Source: Riptortus pedestris (lineage: Eukaryota > Arthropoda > Insecta > Hemiptera > Alydidae). From it: 64,000 nt of DNA. The notes under the pieces are model-generated. The model saw nothing but the letters and a program-made list of their open reading frames with translations, was not told the DNA's origin and did not search any database. The position numbers were made by a program, and so were the translations under genes. Of this stretch, positions 55,450-64,000 are shown in pieces. Numbering within the stretch: position 1 is the first letter of the stretch; each line of letters opens with the position of its first letter. The stretch spans positions 113,191,001 to 113,255,000 of the forward strand of contig CM032231.1 in assembly GCA_019009955.1 (NCBI GenBank). Reading direction: 5' to 3'.

Positions 55450-56335
55450 TAAAACCATTAATATTCAGTAGTTAATTTAATGTTCGCATGATTAAAAACA
55501 TTTATTAGACAACTGAATTGATTACCTGATGCATTGGCACCACAAAAGGACAAAACATGTACTTTAAGTGATTTTATGTTTGTTTTTTTTTTTTAAAAAA
55601 ATGTGCATTATTGGGACACCACTGAATGGTGTGAAAAATATTTTATAATGCCAAGACTTTGGTGGAATATAGTTGCAGTTTACGCATTTTTAAGTTTTTA
55701 TTCATCCAAGGGAAACTGAAAGTGAAAAGACTGTTGTTCAATTAGTATTCTTCTGTTTTTCTTACTTTCTTTAATTCGACAAAAATAATCCAATGATTAG
55801 TCATGTAGGAGTATCAGACGTGACTCTGTTTTTCTCAAGTAAAATGGTTTTTTTTTTGTTTGTTCCCAATCACTCCAAACAATGGAGACTGAACAGTAAT
55901 CCAACTCCTTCCTTGTCTAGGAGGGGTCCAGTGTCGTGGTGTTTTCTTGTACTTTTCATCAATTCATTCCCAATACAAATTGTTAAACCTTTTTTTTTTT
56001 GGGAGGGGTATTTGCTTTTTAGAATATTCTTTGGAAAACCGCATATATTCAGTACAAGCAATTTGGTATATTACAAGTAGTTTTGTTTTAGCTTGTATGA
56101 TCACCGGGATCAAATTGTTAATTGAAACAAATTATTTAATATAACGAAAAGTATAGTTAAAATAGGTCACGAGATATCTAGGGAAATAATTTACCCACTT
56201 CAATAATTAGCATTTATTTAATTAAATCACTTCTATTGTGAATCTCTAATTTATATCTCCGTTATTATGAGATAAAGCCTTAATCTCACATGGTTAGCCT
56301 GAAGTGGCGAGTTGGGTATTAAGAATTTGTTTATT
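55450..56335. other. AT-rich sequence with a SINE scrap
   Basis: A 95-codon plus-strand frame (55793-56080) is Phe-rich from T runs and is overlapped by another plus-strand frame. I do not call it. At 56270-56335, CTTAATCTCACATGGTTAGCC and TGGCGAGTT are rearranged SINE-head scraps. Confidence 0.4.
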
Positions 56336-56338
56336 TTC

Positions 56339-57830
56339 TGGATTCCCCTCAGAGAAATCAGCTATTGAGGTTGTACTCGACGCGATTTTTCAAAAACTTT
56401 GTCAAATGTCCATCGATCCTATCTAGTAGATGACGAAAATGAGGTCCCTTCAAAATTACATAAATATTTGTGTATCAGCGCTCTAGCGGTCGCCATTTTT
56501 GTTTAATAGTACCAAAATAAATATATAAAAGTTTTATGTAAAACTAGAGATCAAGTTCGTTAACGGGGGAAATCGAAAGGGGGAGGGGGGTTTAGGGAGC
56601 GGGTGGTTATTATATGTCGGATCGATAAATGATATAGAACCAATCTTATTACAAATTTAATTGTGTCTAAATGTTGTCATATGCATATTTCCTCTATCAT
56701 GGATATTAACTGAGATATTTGCAGTTTTAGCAGATTTCCCTTAAGGAAAATCAGCTATTGAGGTCGTACTCATGACGCGATTTTCGGAAAATTTCTTCAA
56801 ATGTCCATCGATCCTAACCAGGAGATGACGAAAATGAGGTCTGTTCAAAATCATACGTCCGTTCTGTTTGATCGTTACCAAACTCGATATTTAAACGTTT
56901 TAGGTAAAAAGACAGATCAAGTTCGTTAATGGCTGAAATCGGACAAGTGGGAGGGGAGGTTTAGAGGGGGGATTTTTGAAAATTCGAAATATCTCCGTTA
57001 CCATACGTCGGATCAAAACATTGTATAGAACCAATCTTATTGTAAATTAAATTTACTATAAATATTGTTTTATACATTTATTCTCTATCTTGAATACTAA
57101 CCGAAATATTTGTATTTGTATTGTGTTTGGGGTCGGCAAGAGTTGGGTATGTTCAGGACTTTCCGTCGAGAGCTAGTGCGCCCGTTTACGTAACTGTTCG
57201 TCCATCGTGAATAGGTTTAGAGATTCCTTACTACTACTGTTATTAGTAGGCAGATTTCTCTATTGTAAAACTTCACGTGGGAAATCTGCTTAGTTTACGC
57301 AGCCCCGTGACGGACTTTTTAGTTTTCAGCCTAGAGTAAACCCCTACTCCTATTCATTTCATACTAACCTATTAGCTGTTATATCGTGAACCAAATTACT
57401 CTAAGTTTGAACACTAAATATTGTTTTCATTTTACTCATACTGTGTGCTGACATCATGTAAAATTTTACGTTCTTAACTCGCAAATGTTCATTTGACCTA
57501 CACGATATTGCATATTTTACCGTTTTATTTAGCACAATAGGACATAGTCATTGATGAGTGAAATCGGACAAGGAATATGGAGGGGGGGGGATTAGTCCAT
57601 CGAAAAATGTAATTGAGCCAATGTTGCTGAACTATTGATGTTCTAGAATTATTGTTCTATAAATTTTTTTTTTCGCAGCTCCAATAGTAATTCTACGTTA
57701 CAGGCTTCAGTAAACCACCGCTTCTACACCTCGGAATTTTACTTTGAACTGGTGAAAATATATGGTGAAATGAGATCAATAATGTGTCATATCTCCCAGT
57801 GGGTAATATGCTTTGTTTACGCAGCTCAAT
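56339..57830 (+). repeat. FAM1 element, long form, containing a second FAM1
   Basis: The outer copy starts near GATTCCCCTCAGAGAAATC and continues to GATATTTGCAGTTTT. It resumes at 57321 with AGTTTTCAGCC and ends GGTAATATGCTTTG, TTTACGCAGC. The inner copy occupies 56729-57320. Confidence 0.85.
56729..57320 (+). repeat. FAM1 element, short form, nested in FAM1
   Basis: 592 bp from AGCAGATTTCCCTTAAGG to CCCCGTGACGGACTTTTT. It lacks the long TA tract (short AAAATCATACGTCC instead). Outer long-form copies elsewhere read TTGCATTTTTCAGTTTTCAGCC, so the flanks GCAGTTTT and AGTTTTCAGCC may be contiguous ancestral sequence rather than a duplication. Confidence 0.95.
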
Positions 57831-57834
57831 TAGC

Positions 57835-58480
57835 TTTTCAATTAATGAGTACTGTCAACAAACTGACTAATAATTTTCACTCTCAAGAGTACGGCGAGAA
57901 TTAATTATTCCGTGAAATAAAATAAAGATTTCATAACTTACTAGTGAGTCACTGTAAGACTAATACAAACAAATAATAATAATATCTGTAATAAGTGTCT
58001 GTCATTTGGATGGGGTGGAATGTGAGTGAGTTAATGAGGCTTGAGGAATCCGGTTAATATACTTTCTAACAATGTTTTATTGTAGAACAAGTGGAGTGCC
58101 AGGGACGAGTCACTGGGGAAAGTACAAGTAAAATATAGGCTTTCAGGGGACCGACCGAGGAACGGTACCTTTTCATCAGGCAGGGTTGAGTAGGAGAAAC
58201 CAGAAGGGAGGTTTCATAATGATAATGATAGTAATAATAAACTGATGGGATTTAGTATATTCCAAATATCATTGAAAAAAGACCCAAGTAATGTTGATAA
58301 TATGTGCATGCATCATGTCGGAGCCGCAGGGATACTGGCCAATGCCTATCATTAGACAAATTATGCAGAATATGGAGGCAGAATTGATTCTCGAGCGGTA
58401 TTAACTCAACTCGTTTGAAAATCATTATTGTAGGGCGGATCGGGAAACAAGTGTATTTCCTTGAAGCAGTCATTTTCCCT
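57835..58480. other. AT-rich sequence, no gene seen
   Basis: No repeat ends or splice-flanked frames. The minus-strand frame 58252-58473 (73 codons) has no motif. Confidence 0.4.
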
Positions 58481-58625
58481 CTTAGCAGATTTCCCTTAAG
58501 GAAAATCAGCTATTGGGGTCGTACTCATGACACGATTATCGCAAAATGTCTTCAAAAGTCCATCTATCCTAATCAGATGCGATAATGAGGTCCTTTCAAA
58601 TTGTTTATATATCTATATATATATA

Positions 58626-58682
<57 letters not shown>

Positions 58683-58683
58683 A

Positions 58684-60000
58684 CTAGCTCAGATACCCGG
58701 CTTCGCTCGGGAATTCATTTGAGGCTGAATGGTGATGGTATATTTTTGGCAAGGCTTTACTTTGCAAAATATTTTGACATTTACCCGTTCCAGTGTTTAG
58801 GGTTAATACCCGTTGTTGGCATTTGTTAATAATAAAATTATTTTTTTGTGCATTATGCATAGATTTGAATTATTAAGGAGAAAATATTGACATGCATTTG
58901 GCATACTTTTTTCAGGTCAGGTACCTGGTAGTTCATATCGAAAAGAAGTGTTGAGCAAATTTCTCTAAATAACAAAATAACAACTTTTGTTATGTGCATA
59001 TTTGCCGAAAATGCAATAGGAAACGAAATATCACTATTATTAATTTCAGGCCTTCCTTATAACACCCACTCCTGCCCGTCCCTAGAAATGTTAGTATAGG
59101 TTATTATAATGAAGTCTTTAGAAGAAATTAACATACCTATTTAGGTTTAATTCGGTTTAGTCTTGAGTGCCAAATAAATTCTGGACTCATCCGCCTTTAG
59201 TTTATAGCGGATACTCATTTATGCTTCCCGTAATATGGCAAAAAAAGCATATAACAAAAGTTACTCTAAATAACAAAATAAACAACTTTTGTTATGTGCA
59301 TATTTGCTGAAAAAGCAATAGGAAACGAAATATCGCTATTTTTAATTTCAGGTCTCTCTTATAACCCCCACTCCTGCCCGTCCCTAGAAATGTTAGTATG
59401 GCTTATTATAAGGAAGGCGTAAGTGCTAATACACATACTGAGTGTTTTATTTAGTTTCGTTTGAGTCCATTATGTGCCAAATAAAATTGTTTGAACGTCC
59501 CGCTATACATTTTTAGCGTTAATAACGCCTTTATAATTCGGTATACGACGATAGTGCATATAACAAAAGTTACTCTAAATAACAAAAATAAACAATTTTT
59601 TGTTATGTGGCATATTTGCTGAAAAAGGAATAGGAAAACAAAATATCACTATTTTTTAATTTCAGGGCCTTCCATTTTATAACCCCACACTCCTGCCCGT
59701 CTCCTAGAAATGTTTAGTATGGCTTATTATAAGGAAGGCATCAGTACTAATTCACATACCGAGTTTGGCTTCTAGCGCGAGTTGAGTCTTGTTGTACCAA
59801 ATAAAATTGTTGACTTCCGCAGTAGTTTTTAGCGTTATAACTCATTTATAACTTCCGTATAACGGCAAAACGCATATATAAAACAAACGCTTACTCTAAA
59901 AAACAAAATAAACAACTTTTGTTATGTGCATATTTGCTGAAAAAGCAATAGGAAACGAAATATCGCTATTTTTTAATTTCAGGCCTCCCTTATAACCCCA
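58684..60000 (-). mobile_element. non-autonomous Helitron, copy H4
   Basis: In element sense the 3' end is CCCGAGCGAAGCCGGG, TATCTGAG, CTAG and T. Several tandem internal units of about 300 bp follow (ATAACCCCCACTCCTG near 59360 and similar). Many one-base insertions in unit 3 (59500-59880, for example GGGCCTTCCATTTTATAACC) look like decay or assembly noise. The 5' end is missing at a TA repeat. Confidence 0.8.
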
Positions 60001-60031
60001 TAATATATATATAAATATATATATATATATA

Positions 60032-60063
<32 letters not shown>

Positions 60064-60064
<1 letters not shown>

Positions 60065-60829
60065 CATAAAATTGTAACCTCTGTCTGTACATTGATTTTT
60101 TTCGCGAAATTTCACGATAACTTTTCGTTTCACATGTCATAGACACCATATCTGCATTTTGTTTCTTTCGTGTATGTTTGTTTGTTTGTTTGTTACCTTT
60201 TCACGCATAAACGGCTGAACCGAATTTTATCAAACTTGGTATGTATATTATTACTAACCCAACTTAGACTTTAGGCTATATTAATTTTCTCTGAGACGAA
60301 CAGGAGTGGGGGTTATAAGGGAAGCCTGAAATTAAAAATAGCGATATTTCGTTTTCTATTGGTTTTTCGGTAAATATGCACATAACAAAAGTTGTTTATT
60401 TTGTTATTTAGAGTAACTTTTGTTGTATACCTAAGTAAAAATGAGTTATACGTTAAAACTTTAGCGAGCACTAACGGCTGAACCGAACTTAACAAAACTC
60501 GGTATGTCAATTAGCATTAATTCTTCCATGATTATAAGTTATATTAAAATTTTTAGGTTCGAACGGGAGGGGGGTTATAAGAGAGGCCTGTAATAAAAAT
60601 TCACCATATTTACATGTATAAGAGACGGGAAATATAAAAATATCGAAGACTGTGAAGCCTTATCGAACAAATAATTCTATTATTAGCAAATCTACGGCAA
60701 AGATGGGTATCAATCCTAAACACTGGGACGGGTAAATGTCAAAATATTGTGCAATGTAAATCCTGCTAAAAAATACCATCACCATTCAGCCTCAAATGAA
60801 TTCCCGGGCGAAGCCGGGTATCTGAGCTA

Positions 60830-60830
<1 letters not shown>
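60064..60830 (+). mobile_element. non-autonomous Helitron, copy H5, inverted relative to H4
   Basis: Begins TCATAAAATTGTAACC, has the TTTG-repeat tract and CGGCTGAACCGAATTTTATC, internal unit, and ends CCCGGGCGAAGCCGGG, TATCTGAG, CTAG, then T of the TA array. Both expected ends are present. Confidence 0.85.
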
Positions 60831-60873
<43 letters not shown>

Positions 60874-61109
60874 TTGTCTGTTACCGCTCTAGCGATCCCA
60901 ATTCTTATTTGATCGTAACCAAACTCAATATATAAGTGAATCATACAAAACTAAAAGTGGAGTTTTTTAATGACTGTCATCAAACCAGTGGGAGGGGGAA
61001 TTTCGAAAATTTGAAATATCTCAGTCATTATATGTTGGATCGAAAAATTGTATAAAAACATATTGCAAATACAATTTACTATAAATATGATCATATGAAT
61101 TTATTCTCT

Positions 61110-61343
61110 ATTATTATTATTATTATTATTTATTAACGTCCACTTTTTGCAACTCAGGCTAATTGGGACGGGTTATCTACAGATTACCACCCTTTTCTAG
61201 CCAGGGTGGGATTTAGGATGTTATTTAATGAATTTCGTCACTAAATAATTTCCTTTGCTCAGGCGAGAATCGAACTCGCCACTCTAGGTTTATCATGTGA
61301 GACTAAGATCAACGCTTTAACTCACATGACTAACCTGAGCCCC
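61110..61343 (-). mobile_element. tRNA-derived SINE with target duplication
   Basis: Near-identical to the copy at 22289. Flanked by AATTTATTCTCT (61098-61109) and AATTTATCCTCT (61344-61355), one mismatch. Confidence 0.95.
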
Positions 61344-62050
61344 AATTTATCCTCTAGATTTAGTATTAACACTAGTATTAACGGAGATATTAGCATTTTT
61401 TAGTTTTAAGCCTTTACTAAACCCCCGCTTCAACTAATGTCATATTAGCAATAAGCTGTTATAACATAAACCACTTCATTCCAACCTTAAATACCAAATA
61501 TTGTTTTCATTGACCATTTACTGTGTGCAATACTGTAAATACGTTGTGCGATGATGTCATCAATCAAGATATTGAGGTCGTAAATTGTAAATATTTATTT
61601 CTTCAATAACCGTACTCCATATTAAACTGTTTAATTACACACTAAAGATCGTATTAGTTAATTGCTGAAATCGGGGGTGGTGTTACAGGGATAAGTTTGG
61701 AAATTCCAAATATGGCCGTTATTATGGAGTTGTATCCCAAAATATTATAGAACCATTCTTCTTATGCTATTGATGCTCTACAATTATTGTTTAATACATT
61801 TTTTTTGTATCTAAATTATTATTTGCACCTTCTTGTTTTCAGCCTTCTTTAATCTCCTCCCCCAACAACCATTTTGTTCATGGGATTTTTTTACATAAAA
61901 ATAGAGAATGAGATCTTGTATGGGAAATCTGTTTAGTTTACGTGCTTGTTTTTCTTGAGGCCAAAATTGCCTTTTCCTTTGTTGCCAGACCTTTTCAATT
62001 TCCCAATTAAACAAAAATATTACACTACTTACTCCAAATAAGGAAGATGA

Positions 62051-62275
62051 GGAGAGATTTGCGCGTTTTACAGTACTTATAAATGCGAAAAGTTCATTTC
62101 ATTGATGAAAGTTAATAAATCAAAACATCATACAAGGCTGACTGGCGATAATTTGGAAAATTATTTTCGTCTTGGTATCAGTGGAATTAATTCAAAAATG
62201 GATGGATTAGTTCCCAAATTCAAGCTCATTGATTGTACCATGTTGTACCTACCTATTTTTTTCATTTTATTTTGA
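62051..62275 (+). pseudogene. hAT transposase C-terminal (dimerisation) remnant
   Basis: A 75-codon frame after a stop at 62048 contains STYKCEKFISLMKVNKSKHH then TRLTGDNLENYFRLG. This matches the C-terminal hAT dimerisation pattern (S-x-Y-x-CE-x2-FS-x-MK-x-KSKHR-x-LTD-x-L) of the ZBED5/GTF2IRD2-like transposases. Upstream domains are absent and the frame ends in a Phe-rich readthrough tail. Downstream (62380-62440) GAGTGGCCCGCGCAC and AAAGTTTGTCAAAGG resemble a decayed hAT 3' end. Confidence 0.75.
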
Positions 62276-62449
62276 TATTTTAATAAATTGTATTATAATT
62301 ATATTGTCGTTATAATTTCATGCCTGACATCTATCGTTAAACATTATGAACATTACTTTAAAATGCACTACTTTTATGAGTGGCCCGCGCACATATTTGC
62401 ACACTAAAGTTTGTCAAAGGTTGCGCCCACAGCTGCTCTAGATAGTTTT

Positions 62450-63410
62450 TTTTGAAGGGCGCTTGTATAGTGATTAATTAGAAAAACTGATGCAAAGACA
62501 CTTTTTTTTTGCACGAGCATTTACGTTTTGTACTAACACAATTTCAGAGTGACATGGGATGATTTTCTCAATCAAAATCTCGAAATTAAGTGGTTGTTTG
62601 GATCTCTCCAATTAACTACCCATTTAGTAACTGCTGGAAAGAATAGCTCCAAGTGAAATTTCAGTATACCTGCGAGAGACTAAGGGACATCTTATAATAT
62701 GTAGCACACTACGCAATGGCGTGTCCGAAACGAAAGTACAGATCAATAAAAATGTCGTAATCTAAAATATCGTTTTAGGTAGTCTCACTTTGATTGTTTT
62801 CGTGTCCTAGGTTTATACAAGTAATTGCTTATTGCATTAATTGCCCCATACACGAGTATTATAACATTAAAATAATAATCTGTAAGAAGGTAAAAAATAC
62901 GTTAATTGTTACTGTAGCTACTAAATTTTCACCCTTCTTTTTCCACTGTCTTAAGAGTAATGGGACAGGAAAGAAAGATGTTAGCCTAATAGTTGTAGAA
63001 AGTTGAACACGAACTCACTTCGTACATTATTCTTTTTTTTGCAAGGACTGCTGCTTAATGGAGTTGAAAAAATTAAAAGAGTTATTTTCTATGCTAAATC
63101 CCTAACATTAGTGAACATCTCTTCAATATTTATCGCCTAAGTACAAACTAAAAGCATGCTATGTTTATTCTCATGAAAAAAAAAAAAAAAAAAAATTAAC
63201 TTCTATGGGACCATGAATTCTTCAAAACAAGCTTATTATTTATTTTTTATACATTTTTTAGCGTTCTCTTCCCCCCGCTGTACCTTAGGGCAGCCCCATT
63301 CCAGCAGTTCATCCAATTTCTAATCTTTAAATTTATAATTCGATCTATTCCGGGAGTCGGTGACCCACAAACACCCAAATAGTAAGTTCTTGTAGGTATC
63401 TTAGACCGCA
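62450..63410. other. AT-rich sequence, no supported gene
   Basis: A 70-codon plus-strand frame (62794-63006) has no motif. There is a poly(A) tract at 63177-63196. No repeat ends recognised. Confidence 0.4.
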
Positions 63411-63417
63411 TTTGCTG

Positions 63418-63504
<87 letters not shown>

Positions 63505-63505
63505 T
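63418..63505. repeat. CT then TA microsatellite
   Basis: (CT)n passes through CTAT into (TA)n. Confidence 0.95.
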
Positions 63506-63619
63506 TACAGGTAATCCGTGTAATTCCTATACAAATTATGTCTAAGGTAAGAGTGTTTGGAGAAAAATAAAGAAAGTTTTACATTTTAGGTAAAACAGAT
63601 CTTAGGTCTGTCAAGTGAA

Positions 63620-63740
63620 TTATGGTTTTGTCACTTCCGGGGTTCGGTTCACACCGAGGCAATGAGAATTTATTTAGCGGCGAAATCGTGCTAACTCCAA
63701 TTAGCCATAGTACCGCAAATTGAAAGTTAATAAATAAAAA
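63620..63740 (+). mobile_element. SINE relative, diverged
   Basis: GGGTTCGGTTCACACC resembles box B. It is followed by GAGAATTTATTTAGCGGCGA, CTCCAATTAGCCATAGTACC and an A-rich tail, the SINE body order with the middle deleted. Confidence 0.55.
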
Positions 63741-63834
63741 AAAAATTTTAATTATAGGTTAGGAATTATAGGTTAGTTATAGGTTAGGAAGATAATCAAT
63801 ACCAACCGAGAATCAATACTATTCTTATAAGTGA

Positions 63835-64000
63835 CTAGCTCAGATACCCGGCTTCGCTCGGGAATTCATTTGAGGCTGGATGGTGGTGGTATTATTTTTG
63901 GCAAGGCTTTACTTTGCACAATATTTTGACATTTACCCGTCCCAGTGTTTAGGGTTAATACCCGTCGTTTCTGTGTATTTGTTAATAATAAAATAATTTT
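63835..64000 (-). mobile_element. Helitron 3' end, cut by the window edge
   Basis: CTAGCTCAGATACCCGGCTTC and the following bases match H4 (element sense ends in hairpin, TATCTGAG, CTAG, T). It is not in a TA tract, so it gives an independent view of the A/T target. Confidence 0.9.

Larger units (their letters stand above)
58484..61945 (+). repeat. FAM1 long form split by two opposed Helitrons and a SINE
   Basis: Starts AGCAGATTTCCCTTAAGG. The TA tract is divided (about 58628-58680 and 60836-60871) by Helitrons H4 and H5. It resumes TTGTCTGTTACCGCTCTAGCG, is split again by the SINE at 61110-61343, and ends GTATGGGAAATCTGTTTAG. Confidence 0.85.

Noticed and set aside
55793..56080. 95-residue plus-strand frame
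   Set aside because: Phe-rich from T runs, with another plus-strand and a minus-strand frame equally open over the same bases; no splice or domain evidence.
56723..57326. 6-bp target duplication AGTTTT around the nested FAM1
   Set aside because: Other long-form copies have TTTT..AGTTTT at this place already, so the flanks can be contiguous ancestral sequence.

Overview
This is a 64-kb piece of an AT-rich eukaryotic nuclear genome. There are no operons, no Shine-Dalgarno-led genes, no rRNA and no long open frames. Long TA, CT and CA microsatellites, tRNA-derived SINEs, Helitrons, Penelope-like and hAT remnants, and GT-AG-like splice signals around short open stretches all point to an animal, most likely an arthropod. 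A crustacean such as a parasitic copepod is a guess from repeat style only, with low confidence.

Most of the window is interspersed repeat. The dominant family, called FAM1 here (my name), has over 20 full or partial copies in both orientations. It runs from AGCAGATTTCCC (start of a 20-bp perfect palindrome) through an internal TA microsatellite to a short hairpin (ACGCAG-CCC-CTGCGT) and GACGGAC followed by a T run. Short (about 600 bp) and long (over 1 kb) forms share both ends. Its structure resembles non-autonomous Helentron/HINE elements. Further families are: a tRNA-derived SINE with clear 11-13-bp target duplications; a Helitron family with a hairpin-plus-CTAG end and about 290-bp internal tandem units; an LTR-like, promoter-bearing element; Penelope-like GIY-YIG remnants; hAT elements; a LINE remnant; and several terminal-inverted-repeat MITEs. 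Many are nested, which gives relative ages.

Layout. 1-9 kb: FAM1, a SINE split by a MITE, a hAT MITE, an array of short hairpins and a perfect 49-bp inverted repeat with a microsatellite loop. 8.5-11.3 kb: inverted LTR-like copies around a nested palindrome. 12-19 kb: FAM1, a possible exon near 13.5 kb, a LINE remnant and a Penelope remnant. 19-30 kb: SINEs, a FAM1 copy split by two tandem Helitrons, an 87-bp minisatellite and a second Penelope remnant. 30-38 kb: a 22-bp satellite, coding-like islands and an 88-91-bp tandem array. 38-41 kb: the best single-copy locus, with a phase-consistent two-exon model on the minus strand and an open frame on the plus strand. 41-64 kb: SINEs, FAM1, Helitrons and a decayed hAT transposase C-terminus.

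No complete host gene can be assembled. The coding-like islands are short and unrecognised, and some may be chance open frames in GC-richer sequence. The recognised protein remains (Penelope GIY-YIG, LINE C-terminal region, hAT dimerisation region) all belong to mobile elements.
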